From: Anaeramoeba flamelloides
Lineage: Eukaryota; Metamonada; Anaeramoebidae
Direction of reading: 5' to 3'
DNA length: 64,000 bases
Assembly: GCA_027625915.1 (NCBI GenBank)
Contig: JANTQA010000045.1
Coordinates: 2,914,001-2,978,000, forward strand
This document shows positions 1 to 12,223 of the stretch, one piece after another (the first letter of the stretch is position 1; the number at the start of each line of letters is the position of its first letter). The position numbers and the translations under genes were made by a program. The notes under the pieces were generated by a model, which saw only the letters and a program-made list of their open reading frames with translations, was not told the DNA's origin and searched no databases.

Positions 1-59
1 AATAACTTTATTAGCTCTTGTAGATAATAAAATGGTGTTTGAATATTTTAAAAATTATA

Positions 60-300
60 TAAATTCAAGTTTAGGAATTCGGGAAGTGCCTAGGGTTTCT
101 TGAAATTTTCAGTTTTAGTTATAAAATCTATTGATTTTGTAAATAAACAGAAAACTCAGGTAAGCTTGATAATAGTTTTCCAGAATTTAAAATAATGGAG
201 TAAAATCTTTGATTTAACTCAATTATTTTAAATTCTAGAAAAGATAATGAAAAGTGCCTAGATTTTTTTTTAATTTGAGAAATAAAAGGAAAATTAAATA
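60..300. repeat. Degenerate dispersed repeat R1, copy 1
   Basis: This stretch shares an order of short motifs with the segments at 20455-20690, 24100-24215, 39575-39660 and 62330-63030. The shared blocks are ACAGAAAACTCAGG and a block reading roughly CCAGAATTTAAAA, then GGAGTAAAATCTTTGATTT. Arms in both orientations occur, as if from an old palindromic element. I see no reading frame and no clean ends, so it is a decayed repeat of unknown class. Confidence 0.5.
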
Positions 301-792
301 TATTTTCAGTTTATTTCTCAAATTAAAAAAAAACATCACTTCAAATAAGAGGAATTTTAAACTCCTCTCATAAATTACAATATATATATAAAAAAAATGT
401 AGAATTTTTAAAAATTATTAAATATTTTTTACTACTATATAAGATCTTTTTTAATTCATGAGATCAACTTTTAGTATTAAATTGACGAATCCAATTTTTT
501 AAAAGAAATCTGAACTAAGGGGTACAAATATGATATGCCTTCAATAGTAACATAAAAAATTTTTAGTATTCTTTGTGCTAGTCAATAATCCCTTTAAATA
601 GTTGTTTTACTCCACAATATCTCTTTTTTTTCACTTTTTCTAACAAACCACAAATTTTTTTATTACTTTGTTTAATAACCTAACAAAGTTCTAAGAAAAA
701 AAACATTTGCTTTTTACTAAAGTACTATTTGTTTCAAAATAAATTGACCCAATTTTCATTCCACTTTGCAAAAGAAAAAAACAGGTAGCATT

Positions 793-990
793 TCAGATTT
801 CTAAATCTAAAAAACAGTTTAAATTCATAATTTCTGTATTGTTAGAATTGGTAACTTTGATGATTTCATTTAATTCTTCGGGTGTCTGTTTTTTTTGGAA
901 AACTAAATGAAAATTTTGATATTTATATTTAGAAATTCGCAGTAAAGATCCTTTGATTTTGTTGTATTTTTCAAGGTACAAAATCTACTT
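793..990 (-). pseudogene. Possible terminal exon or exon relic, about 65 codons
   Basis: An open frame on the minus strand starts after an acceptor-like GAAAAGTAG and runs to a stop at 793 with no ATG at its head. The residues look coding, for example QNFHLVFQKKQTPEEL, which weakly recalls the end of a GRAM/PH-type fold as in myotubularins. A MITE sits just upstream at 1041-1238, and no partner exon could be traced on its far side. It may be the last exon of a broken or unrecognised gene. The family assignment is only a hunch. Confidence 0.25.
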
Positions 991-1040
991 TTCATTTTCA
1001 ATAGGAAATTAGCTTTCTTCAGTTTTCTAACTCAAACATA

Positions 1041-1238
1041 CAGTCAGTTTCACTTTTAAGGCACAAAATTTCAACAAAATTTAAGGCACAAAGAAAAATC
1101 TCAAATTAAAGCACAAAATTCAAATTCTAGTAAAAATAAATTGTAAAAAAAAATATTCCAAATTTTGTGCCTTAATTTGAGATTTTTTTGTGCCTTAAAT
1201 TTCGTTGAAAGTTTGTGCCTTAAAAGTGAAACTGGCTG
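1041..1238. mobile_element. Palindromic MITE 'P197', copy 1
   Basis: 198 bp flanked by TA on both sides (1039-1040 and 1239-1240). The left end reads CAGTCAGTTTCACTTTTAAG and the right end is its near-perfect reverse complement. The two arms pair along almost the whole length, leaving only a short A/T-rich spacer, so the unit is a giant hairpin. It has no coding capacity. The TA duplication and CAGT terminus fit mobilisation by a Tc1/mariner-type transposase acting in trans. Confidence 0.9.
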
Positions 1239-1445
1239 TAATCCAGTATTAGGAACCAGTGGGATTAATTTAAACATCAAGTATAAAACCTTAAAATAAT
1301 CAACAGAAAAAAAAAAACTTCAATACTAGTATTTGAAATTTAAATGGGTTATATTTTCTTCTTATTTTTTGTTTTACAATCCTTCAGAATCTTAACTGTT
1401 CTTTTGGATTTTTATTTCACAGAAATTATACCAAAATATTATGTT

Positions 1446-2888
1446 CAGTATGGTAAAATCATTGGGACACTAAGTTTTTAATTGGGACTGGTTTTGTTAA
1501 TACACAGTTTTTGAACCGGATCATTTTTTCAAAACCAAGACGGGTTTTATTTGGGTCGTTGACTTTTATTTGGGACAGTTTTTTTGAGAGACATTTTTTA
1601 GTGTCCCTTTCATTATAATTGGGACATTTTTTTTGAGGGACAAGGCTTTTAAATTGGGACACTTTCCTCTAACCAGTCTCAAAACTTCACCATGTCTGTA
1701 GTTTTTTTTTTGGAGAGATAAACTAAAAATCCAAAAGAATACTTTCAAAATTGAATACAGTACACTCACAATTAATTCAAATTCTTATTCCCAAAACACA
1801 CTGATTGTCTGATGAAAACAATTGAAAAAAACTCACATCGAAAGATCCCTTTCGAGAACAATTTCAAAAAAAAAGTAAATTATGGTGATTAAAAATTGAT
1901 GAAAAAAAAAAAGAAGCTGAGAAACCGAAAAAAAAGAAGGTGAGCAAAAACAAAAACAAATACTCGATCAAGTTTGTTGAAAAAAAAAAAAGAATAGAAA
2001 GGTTTATTTGAGAAAGATTTTTATAATAATTTAAAAAAGAGATTTGACTTGGTTCTATTGGACTAACACTGGTTTGACATGTTTGGGTATTTAAAAGTTA
2101 TTTAATTGTTTGTTGTTGGTTTGACTTCTTGTGCGTTTTGGAACTGGTGTGCAGTTTGGTGTTCTGATTTTATTATAATTTGTTTAATTATCACCGCTTT
2201 GTCTATTTCTTTTTCTATTTTTTTTCCTCTTTTTATTATTGTTGCTTTGTGACTTATTGAATAGTTTCTTCTTCCTTTGTTTGCACCCTATCTTTTTATT
2301 CGTATTACTATTGACACCATTTGGATTTCTTCTTCTACTGGAATTTACTTCTCCTTCATCACTTTCTTTTGAGTTTTTGATTTATTGTTGACAATTTGTT
2401 TTTTTGAATTACCATCATCAGACAAGATTTTTTTTTCAAAAAGCAATTGCAAAAAAAAAAAAAAAATGAGGAACTTATTAAAAATATTTGTTTTCAAAAT
2501 TGAGAGTATGGGCGAGTAATCAAATAGAAGTAGAAAAAATTATCTGGAAAATTACGTAGAAATGTTCCATTTTTTTTTTTCAGAAAAAAAATACAAGAAG
2601 TGGAGATCTCATAAAAACCAACACAATGGGATTCAAAAAATTGACAAATTTAAAATTGTTTGAAAACTGACTTTCAAGTTATAAAAAGTTGTCCCAGTTT
2701 TTAAAACACAGCCCAATTGAAAAAACGTCTCACTAAAAAATGTCCCAATTTTAAAAAAATGTCTCTCAAAAACATGACTCAAAATTAAAAAAATGACCCA
2801 ATTTAAAAACTTCGTCTCTTAAAAAAATAATGTCCCAGAAAAACTTGACCCAAGTAAATTCTTGTGTCCCAAGTAAATTACCATACTG
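1446..2888. mobile_element. Non-autonomous DNA transposon with GGGAC-rich inverted repeats, 1443 bp
   Basis: The left end CAGTATGGTAA (1446) and right end TTACCATACTG (2888) are inverted. TA follows the right end; the left flank is TT, probably a decayed TA. Each arm of about 200 bp repeats a short unit built on TTGGGACATTTTTT (left 1465-1660, right 2690-2880), so the TIRs are internally minisatellite-like. No intact frame lies between them. The minus strand of 2220-2430 reads as a Ser/Asn/Lys-rich stretch that could be captured or relic coding DNA, but this is weak. Confidence 0.8.
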
Positions 2889-5832
2889 TACAATAAAATA
2901 TTGAATGAAGCAAATCGTAAAAGCTGATAAATTTCAATCTATGATTTGAAATGTGTTAGTAAAAGACCAAGAGGAAAAAGAAGTGAAAATTAAATCCCAT
3001 ATATTCTGAAAATACTAGTAGAAAAACCGGAAATATGATTTATTCAAACTATAGTGTTGTAACCTGATTAACTTCGTCTTGGTGGGAATTTAAGAGCAAT
3101 GATGAAAAGAATAGTGATACTTTCACAAAACTAAGATTTTGGATAAGAATCGAAAACTTTTACCAAAAAAGTTTTTCATAAATTTTTTAAAAAAAAAAGA
3201 AAAATATTATTTCATTTTTGAAAAAAGTGTTTTAACTAAACGATAAAAAGTAAAAAGTTCCTGAAGATCAATCTTAAAAACAGAAAAATAAAGTAAATTT
3301 CAAAACATTCTAAATATTTGTTGTCCTATTTTATTTTCAAGAGTTTGGAGATATTTTTTAAAATTTGATAAATAACGTTTTCTTGAGTTTATTCAAAATG
3401 ATTAAACAATTTCTCAAGTCTTGATCATCTGTTAATTAAGATAAGGTGAAAATTGTTTTTCAAAGGAACAGAGAAAGATAACTATTTCATTTGAAGACCC
3501 TATAAAGGAAATTTTTCTACTTTGATTTTCTTCACAAGATCTTTTTTCTTCGTCTCTTTTTGCAAAAGCAAAACACATACCTTTTTTATATGTTTTTCTC
3601 TTTTTTTATGCAAACAAATTTGATTTTAATATGTTATAAAATTTACTATATAAAAATTTGTTTTTGGTTCAGTGTTTTTCAAAAAATGTTCTTTTTTATA
3701 ATCCCTTTGAGACCAATAAACCAAATATATTTTTGTGGTAAGTGGAAAGGTGTTAAATGGGTTTCACTTTTTACCCAAACATTGATTCCATTTTTATAAG
3801 AAAATCCAGATTTTTTATCGTTAGAAAATCGAATACAGATTGTATCAAAAATGACAAAATGATGGTAAAAAAATACCATTACTCTTGGGGACAATTGATT
3901 GGCTATGATAGTTATTTGAATAACCTTCATTAATTATTTTTTTGGAAGTTTTTCTTTCTGTTATCTGATTAATAATTAGGAAAAAATTATATCTTCATTT
4001 TTCAATTTCTTTCTTTTTGACCTAAAAAATTGCAAAGAAATGGTTTGTAATTTGTGATCTCTATTTATTTGTTGGGTCTTACTTTATTTTTTTGTGAATT
4101 TTTTGTTAGAATATTTTGGGAGAACTAAGTACATTTTAAAAACACCAAGAGTTTAGTAATGTAAAGTGGAAGGACAATTAGCGGAAATTTTATCCCATTT
4201 AAATATCCAACACCTGTATTTTATCATTTTCTATAATTCGTTTTAAGTAAATCAAAAATTGATTTAAAAATTTGGTTGGGTATTATTTCCAAAAATACTT
4301 ATGGTCATAAAACAAAAGACTACACCTTGTGTGAAGTTAAAATCATTTCACTTTTTCTTTCTTTTTTAAATCTTAAATCGGAAAAACTGTTTATCTCTCT
4401 GTCTTGAGAAACAAGATATTTTTGATTTTCTTGAATAACAACTTATTATTTGAATTCCCACAAACTAACATTAAAGTATTAACTGGTCCAAAAATAAACC
4501 CTTAAAATTTTAAGGAAAAATAATTAAAATGTTTTGAGAAAAAAATTTCCCAATAATAAGAAAATAATTTCTGAAAACAAGAATTAAAAACTAAAGCAAA
4601 TGAAGAACAAACACCCAAGTACCCATGGACCAGGAGTAAACACGTTAGATTGTAAATAGAGAAAAAATTGTATACTAAAATATATAAAAGGAAAACAAAC
4701 CCGAAATTGCAAAAAAGTTTAGTCTAAACTAAAATTGCAAATGTCTTCAAACATTTAGTGAGAAAAAAAAATAATAAAACTAACCATCCAATAAGAGAAG
4801 GATAGCCATAATTATATATTTTAAGGTCAGTAAACCCGGTTTTAGATTTTTTTTAATAAGAAAATATCCAAAAATAATAAAGAAGCGAAATGAGCAATTG
4901 GAAAAAAAAAATAACTCTTTTCAAAGATCAGTTTTTATGTGTTCAGTAATTGTTTTTTTTTGAGAATATTTATTAGGTAAAAAATTCTTTTACACAAGTA
5001 GAAGAAATTTATTTTTTGTTTTTTGGGGAAAAAATTAAAGAAATAAATATCAAAAATTTAAAAAGAGGTTTAACAATATCAATTCAAAACTCTTATTTCT
5101 TAAAAAGGTATCATTAATTAGTCCGTCCAAATGAAAGAATCCAAAAATTGAATATACTGATTTTCGAGTTCATGTTTTTTTGCTAATATATAGTAAAAAA
5201 TTAAACAGATTTATGAGACACATAAGGCAATTATCAATAATTTCTACTTATTGTCGGTATTTTTTTGAGAATTAATAGGGTTCTCTTCTTCTATCAAATT
5301 GTTATTTTTTAAAAATTCAAAATGGGGTTAAATATTTTTTTTAGGAGTTTAAGGCGATTTTTAATAAGGAAGACAAAATAATGAATTCTTCTTTGTAAAT
5401 TACTCGAATTTTAATCAATACTTTACTTCCATCTATCAAATAATTTTGTAAGATTTTTTTTTATTTATCAAGAGAATTATAAACTGAACCAAGAAAGGAA
5501 TTATTTTGGTGTTTTTGGTTGTAGAATTTTTAATTTCAAATTATTTTAATAAGAAATAAACTTTTTCTTACATGAGAGAAAATGTAAAAAATAAAAGACT
5601 TTACTTCAAAGAACTTTTCTGAATTTGTCAATTTCTGAATTATTCGTATTTAACAGTATTCTGTATTTCCAAATTTAAATAATTTGGTTGATGAGTCAAA
5701 TCATATTTTTTTAGATTTTACTTTTTCGTAATAACTCAATCAAAATATTGCAAAAAAACAAATATTTTGCTTGAAAAAATAAATTGGGAAAAAACAAAAA
5801 TTTACAAAAACAAATTTTATAAAAGCGAAAAA
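2889..5832. other. AT-rich intergenic stretch upstream of the homeodomain gene
   Basis: I see no supportable gene here. Frames of 79-83 codons on opposite strands overlap near 3560-3930, but they are homopolymer-rich and lack family features. The region holds short A/T runs and no recognisable mobile element ends. The promoter of the downstream homeodomain gene must lie in its last part, but no distinct motif stands out. Confidence 0.5.
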
Positions 5833-7824
5833 ATGTTAAATTCTATTTTGGGACTTGAAGAAAACAGCCAATGTTGTACTGAAACAAGTAGCGATGACGA
5901 ATATTTGACTTCAGTAAAAGACAATATTTTCTATGAAAAGTCCAACCTTTTATTGGAAGAGACCGAAAAAATTCACCAACCCAGCCAAACACTTCAAGAC
6001 GATCTTGGATGTGTAAAAAAAATTACAGAAAGCGATTATGAATGGAAGCTGAATTTTCAACAAAGTGAATTACATTATGCGGGTCAAAAAATTACAGGGG
6101 ACAACAGTCTACCTAATTATGATAACACGGATTTTTATAATGAAAATTCCAATTTTGTTTCTTGGTTAATGGTTGAGAATACTGATAGCGATTTAAAAAT
6201 ATCTCCGACAAACAAAAGCTTTGAAGTGGAACCCTTACTTGAAAACTCAATTCCAACAGACAACTTTATGATTGAAAGAAATTCCTCAGAACAAGCAAAT
6301 TGGTTAACCGGTGAGAAATCGATTTCGATCAAGGGAGATCAATCTGAAATAATTCCCAAACAAAATCAATCTTTGAATAATCAACAAACAAGTGTTAATC
6401 CTAAATTCCAGTACGATCTTGAATTACAAACGATATCAGATGATTTGTTACTGTTACCAAATGATTTTGACAATATCAAAAAGATTATTAATTGTGATGA
6501 TAAATCAGCAGAGAACAAAGAAAAACTATTTTCACTTGAAAAAAATGAAAACAATGAAGACTACAGTGATCAGAATGATGAAACCAATAAGTGTTCAAAA
6601 GATATTTTGTCTTTATTCCAAAAAGAAATTCATTTTTTCGATCTTTTCCAAAACAACCAAGACGGGATTTCAAATGTTGATCATAATAACAAAGAACAAG
6701 GCTTTAGTGATAATTTAAAGAACAAAGATTTTACAGGAACCAACAGTTGCAATGTATTCAATGTTTTGCCCATTGAGAATGTTTCGTTTGATTTTAACTA
6801 CCCGGAGAAATTTGTTGAACAAAACGATAAAGTCCTTCAAACAAAAAACGAAAAAGTGGTAAAAGAGATCGAAGATGAAAAAGAAAAAAACCAAGTTAAA
6901 AAGAAAAAGAAAAAGAAAGAGAAAAATAAAGAGAAAAATAAAGAGAAAAAGAAAGAGAAAAAGAAAAAGAAAGAGAAAAAGAAAGAAAAGCAAAAACAAA
7001 AACAAAAAGAGGCATCTACGAATTTCAAAACCAACATTACTCAAAGGGAAAAAGCCGATCGAAAAACGAGTATTGTGGATCTAAAAACTAAAAAACTATT
7101 CACCAAACAAAAAACAAAAACAAAATCAAAACAAAAACCAAAAAAACAAGCCAGAAGAAAAACCAAAAAAATCAAAAAAATAGTCAAGCCAACGGGAAAG
7201 ATGCAAAATTTGAAATACCTCCGACACAAAATTCGGATCCAAAATGAGTCCAAAAAGAGACAAAAAAGTAAAACCAACCCAAAAGTCTGCCCAATAAATT
7301 CTTTTATTTTAAGTGATGAAGAATGGGAAGAATGGAACAAAGACGAAGACAGCAAAGAGTGGAATGAACTCGAGCAATCCTTTAAGCACAACACAACAAA
7401 CAGAAAACGTCAAAAATCTTTTGTTGCAAAAGGATCTCAAAGTGCCAAAATGCGAAAGACAAACAACTCTCATAAGAAAAGTAAAAAGAGTTATAAAATT
7501 TATGCCGATGAGGTCGATTGGGAAAGAAGAACTTGGCAATTTGTTTTTGGACCTAAAAAAAGGCTGACAATTCTCAAAAAACAACCTAAAAGCAGAAGCG
7601 AAAGGGTACTAACGAGCGAAGAGGCAAAATCCTTGTTTGAAACATGGTTTCTCGATCATATTAATGACAAATCGGGGCCTTATCCAAACAAAGAAACAAG
7701 GAAATGGATGACAGATAAAACCCGAATACCCCAGTTACAAATCCAAAGATGGTTTGGGCAAAGAAGAAGACTTCAAATTCTACATTGGAAAAATGGACAA
7801 GTGGACAAACCAAATTGGATTTAA
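5833..7824 (+). CDS. Atypical homeodomain protein, single exon, 663 residues
   Basis: Likely a nuclear DNA-binding regulator. The first ATG in frame is at 5833; an open extension upstream to 5767 begins with TTG and was not used. Residues 1-340 are acidic and Asn/Ser-rich without recognisable domains. Residues about 345-420 are a Lys/Glu tract (KEKKKEKKKKKEKKKE), and about 420-560 is a basic Lys/Gln region that could act in nuclear import. The C-terminal roughly 80 residues form a homeodomain: helix 1 around SLFETWFLDHI, a lengthened loop NDKSGPYPN as in TALE-type domains, helix 2 around ETRKWMTDKT, and recognition helix LQIQRWFGQRRR. The position after W-F-x is normally Asn (Asn51) but is Gln here. 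The protein ends soon after the domain (KPNWI). No intron is needed. The homeodomain call is firm; the target genes are unknown. Confidence 0.85.
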   Translation: MLNSILGLEENSQCCTETSSDDEYLTSVKDNIFYEKSNLLLEETEKIHQPSQTLQDDLGCVKKITESDYEWKLNFQQSELHYAGQKITGDNSLPNYDNTDFYNENSNFVSWLMVENTDSDLKISPTNKSFEVEPLLENSIPTDNFMIERNSSEQANWLTGEKSISIKGDQSEIIPKQNQSLNNQQTSVNPKFQYDLELQTISDDLLLLPNDFDNIKKIINCDDKSAENKEKLFSLEKNENNEDYSDQNDETNKCSKDILSLFQKEIHFFDLFQNNQDGISNVDHNNKEQGFSDNLKNKDFTGTNSCNVFNVLPIENVSFDFNYPEKFVEQNDKVLQTKNEKVVKEIEDEKEKNQVKKKKKKKEKNKEKNKEKKKEKKKKKEKKKEKQKQKQKEASTNFKTNITQREKADRKTSIVDLKTKKLFTKQKTKTKSKQKPKKQARRKTKKIKKIVKPTGKMQNLKYLRHKIRIQNESKKRQKSKTNPKVCPINSFILSDEEWEEWNKDEDSKEWNELEQSFKHNTTNRKRQKSFVAKGSQSAKMRKTNNSHKKSKKSYKIYADEVDWERRTWQFVFGPKKRLTILKKQPKSRSERVLTSEEAKSLFETWFLDHINDKSGPYPNKETRKWMTDKTRIPQLQIQRWFGQRRRLQILHWKNGQVDKPNWI

Positions 7825-10800
7825 ATTTGCGTTTATTTATTTGCTTTCTTTTCTTTATTTTTATTTTATTTTATTTTATTCAATAGTCTTTTGAATTCTT
7901 TAATTATAATTTTAAGAATATCAATAAAATATATATTTTAAGTTCAAGGTAAATATGCTATCAATAGAAAATTAATTAACCAATAAAGAAATCTAATTTT
8001 TATTTTTATTTTCTTATTTTCTTGTCAAAAATTGTAATATTTATTTAAAAATTGTTAAGTTTCTAGTCTCTTACCTGTGATTTTTTTAGTACTGGAGAGG
8101 GGTCTTACCATCAAAAATTCATTGTGAAATTGAACTTCTTTTGCTTATAAAAAATCAAATAACTCGAAAAAAACTTTTGAAGATCTCTTTTACAAAAATT
8201 CAAATAACTAGAAAAACAATTTCATAGGATCCATTTGATGGTAAATTAAAAGTTTCAAAAAACATCAATTTAAAGGTAACTCAATGACAAGTATCAAATC
8301 AATAAAAAAAAAAAAAAACAAAGAATTCTCTAAATAACAAAAATTCAAATACTAAAAAAACTTATTCTCAGGATCTTTAGAAAAAAATTAAAAAAGATAA
8401 ATTAAAACTTGTATTTTTTTATATTTTCAAATATTTATATTTCTTCAATTTAAAACCAAGTGATATCTTTTAATACATACTTGAAAAAAAATTAATATCG
8501 AATGTTATTGTTTTATCAACCCTTCAATACCTAGAGAAGCTTGTATTTTGAAATATTCTTTCTATAAAAAAATACTGACTTGAAAAATGAAATAATGAAA
8601 AAATAATTATCCAATATCCCAAAAAGTGCCAAAGTACAACACTTATAAACCTAAAAGACTGGATTTCAAAATAAAATAGTCAATATTTCGATATCAAATT
8701 GAATATTGACTGTTGTTCCTTCTTTTCGAAAAAATTCAATGTTTTTCATTGTTGATTTTTAAAAATATATCTTACTTGACATTTTGATTTCTTTTTGAAT
8801 GGTATTAGGTACTCATAAAAATGAAGAAATCTTTTTTTCTGTTTACAGAAAATTATTTTTTCATGATAATAACTCAGTAAATTAATGAGTCATGAAATTG
8901 TATTTATTTTTTTCTCAAAAATCAATAACTGTTGTTAAATGTGTAAAGCTGGGGCAATAAGTAATACATTTTTTCTTTTGTTGTGGTATTTATTTAACAC
9001 TATAAAGAAAAATATGTTTATATTACCATTATAATGAGTTAAATTATATAAGTTATTATTTTTTGAAATTTGAGGGTCTAGAATGAATCAAAATTTATTG
9101 AATAAAAGAAAAATATAAAAAATTTTATTTATGTTTTTTATTCTTTTTATTTCAAGATCACTAAAGTTTGAAAAGTTTCAAAATTCTAATAAAAGTCTTA
9201 AATTTAATTACTCTCAACTAAAAAATAAACTTGGTTCTAAATTATATCATCCGTCAAAAGTGATTTTCTTTACACTCTTTATAATCTAAAAACAAATAAT
9301 AAAAACGGATAACAACACCATTTTGGTATTCTATTTTTTTTTTTTTTTTAAAGAAAAAATATAAAAGTTTAATTGATATCTAGAGTATAAACACATTTCT
9401 TATACCCACCCTTCGCTTCTATTTTTTTTTTTTTTTTATAATTCGAGATATTAGCAAAAAACCCAAATATTTATTTCTGAAAAAAAAAAAAAAAAACAAT
9501 AATACTTATAATCAGTAGAGTATTATCAAACAAAGATCTTTTTTTTCTGTAAATAAACAATATAAATATTCCTAGATAAAAAGGTAATTTTTTATCATTT
9601 TTTTTTTTTTTTTTTTTTTGGTTTCTAAAAAGAATTTTTATTATTTCCTTGGATAACCAATTAAGGGGGTAAGTACATTTTTCAATTTTTGGGTGCCATC
9701 ATTTATGTGAAACTGAATTCTTCAAATCATTTCTTTAGCCCAATACTTTGATATTTTCATAAATACTAGAGTGGAATATATCCTATTATAAGATATTTTC
9801 ATACCAATAAAAAATAAGAAATCAAAAAAATGAAAAAATTGATCAAAAAAAAACAAATAAAAATCATTTATTACTTGATATTATCAATAGAATTTGACAT
9901 AATTACTTATTCTTTATTTTATTTTATCTTTAATTCTTTATGAAAAAAATTATGTTTGGAAAATTTTTGAAAAACAAATTACTGTTTATTTCGAAAGACT
10001 TTTCCAAAATGTATTTAAGAATCCCATTTTCATTTATTTCATCTAATTCTAGTTTTAGTTCAGAAAATTAGAGTTTTTTTAATTCTTCTTGAGAAGGAGG
10101 GTTTATTGGACAAATTTATTTGATTTTATAATTATTTATTTTCCATTAAATCAAGAACTTAAAAAAAAATCTAAATCTGATTGAAATTTGTTCTTGAATT
10201 TTTCAATTATTTTGATTTGAATTTTTTGTAACTGTTATTTGTTTCCAAGAATTCAACCCCTTTATTTGCATTTTTGAAATAGTAATCTTTGTTTTAGCTT
10301 AGTTTGATAAAACTATTTTGACAGAATTTTGAAAGCAAATTTGTCATAAAACATTTTGTAAAATAATAATAAATAGTAATGGGGCGAGAAATTCAATAGA
10401 AAAAATAGTTAGGATTCAAACAAACTAAGAAGATAAAGAAAACCAATCTTTGAAAATAGGTTTTTATCGATTTTTTTTTTTTCATTCTTGATTTCAACAA
10501 ATTTATTTGGAATGGTGATCTTTCATGTTTGGCCATCTAAAAGAAAGTATTTGTTTCAAATGCACACCTTTTCGAGTCTATTTTTTGGGTTTAATGTATG
10601 ATTAATCTCAATCTTTCTTTTAAACACATCTCTAGATCCAAAAAAAAATTTAATAAAACTCAAAAATTGAATCAAAAAAACTGTTAAAAAAATTGAAAAA
10701 GGAAATATTCAAACCTGAATTACTTTGGTTCTTTTCACGAATAGACCAAAGAATGGTGTTTTAGTTCCAAAGTTTCAATATCTGGTCGCACTCAAAAAAT

Positions 10801-12024
10801 ATTTTTCAGTAATGTTAACACAATTAAAATTTTTCAAAATAGGTAAAATGTAATTACTTCCTTAAAGAGAAATAGAGTAAAACAAGTATATTCCCAATTA
10901 TTTGAATTTAGAAAAAAAATTTATTAAATGTTTTTTATTAAGTGGAATAAAACCAAAAATTAATAGAAACCATAATATTTAAATACTTAAACATTACTTA
11001 GTATTATTTCAAAGTTTTCACCACACAATATTTCGGAAGTATCCAAAATAATATAGTATTAGCAGATTAAAAAGATAATTATTTAAATGGTTATTATTAA
11101 GGTTATTATAATTTATATCGAGTGTAAAGCTAATGTATTAATATTTAAATAACTCATATGGTACCCGAATTAAAATAATTGAGATTATTATTATCAAATT
11201 CTTTTAAAGTGTTTGGAACAACACTGATAAGATAAAAGTTTTGATTTTTCCTGGACGAGGATAAAAAAATCACAAAAAATAACATGTATACAAAGATATT
11301 TAATTAATTTATAATTTAGATAAACGTATTGAAACTTCTTAACTGTTTCAATTTGGGCACTTTTCAAATAGTGAATTTTTTTTTTGTTATTTAAAATAAC
11401 ATTTTTAAGATGATGGCGAGGGTTTCTAAATATTAAAAATAGATGAGTTGTGAGATAAATCAAATTCGTAAATTTTATGTAGATCCAGTATTGCAACTTA
11501 TTCAAATTTTTTAAAATAGTGGAAATTAAAATGATCTTTTAATCATCTGACTCACTCAATTTGAATGTTTTTAAATAACATTAATAAAAAAAAAATATCG
11601 TTTAGAAATTCTCAATCAAATTGACCAATTTATTTGAGTTTGATAATTTACAGTTGATTTACCGAAATACTATATTAGTGAAAAAATTTCAGAATTATTA
11701 AAACAAATTGGTTTAATTTTATGCATTTTTTTTATTTATTTTTGTTTTTATTCCAAAAAGAATAAAATTGGAAATATTTTTTTGTTTGGATTTTTTTTTC
11801 ATAATTAGTATTAAGTAACATGCTCAAAATAATAATTCTTACAATTTTGTTCATTTCTCAATATATTCTACTTATAATTCTCTCTTGGAAATATGAAAAA
11901 TATCATCTACCAAGAATTATAATCAGTATATTTTTTTGAATCTACAAAAATATATCCAGTTATTAGTTACAATATAAAATGATATTACAACTAATTTAAT
12001 AAAAAAAAAAAAGTAAATTATATA
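7825..12024. other. Gene-poor AT-rich stretch
   Basis: An AATAAA at 7923 could serve as the poly(A) signal of the homeodomain gene, though such strings are common in DNA this AT-rich. Around 8140-8380 a loose tandem pattern (AAATTCAAATAACTAGAAAAA and variants) repeats about three times. The rest is homopolymer runs without convincing frames; a minus-strand frame at 11194-11505 lacks any family feature. Confidence 0.5.
8580..8890 (+). repeat. Dispersed repeat R2, copy 1
   Basis: About 300 bp colinear with 56330-56640. Shared blocks in order are CAAAAAGTGCCAAAG...ACACTT, TTGTTGATTTTT, and TTAGGT.CTCATAAAAAT followed by a T-run. Divergence is substantial. No frame or TIR is evident, so the element class is unknown. 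Confidence 0.5.
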
Positions 12025-12221
12025 CATTCAGTTTAACTTTTCAGGTATAAACTTTCAACGAAATTTAAGACACTAAAAAAAATCTCTAATTAAAGCATAA
12101 AATTCAAATTCTAGTAAAAATAAATTGTAAAAAAAAAAATACAAATTTTGTGCCTTAATTTGATATTTTTTTGTGCCTTAAATTTCGTTGAAAGTTTATA
12201 TCTTAAAAGTGAAGCTGACTG
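12025..12221. mobile_element. Palindromic MITE 'P197', copy 2
   Basis: 197 bp between TA at 12023-12024 and TA at 12222-12223. Both arms match copy 1 but carry more scattered changes, for example CATTCAGTTTAACTTTTCAG at the left end, so this is an older copy. The inner block TGTGCCTTAATTTGA is retained in the right arm. Confidence 0.85.
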
Positions 12222-12223
12222 TA

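Noticed and set aside
6715-7044. Minus-strand Phe/Leu-rich frame and other frames inside the homeodomain gene
   Set aside because: They are the complement of the Lys/Glu codons and follow from composition alone.
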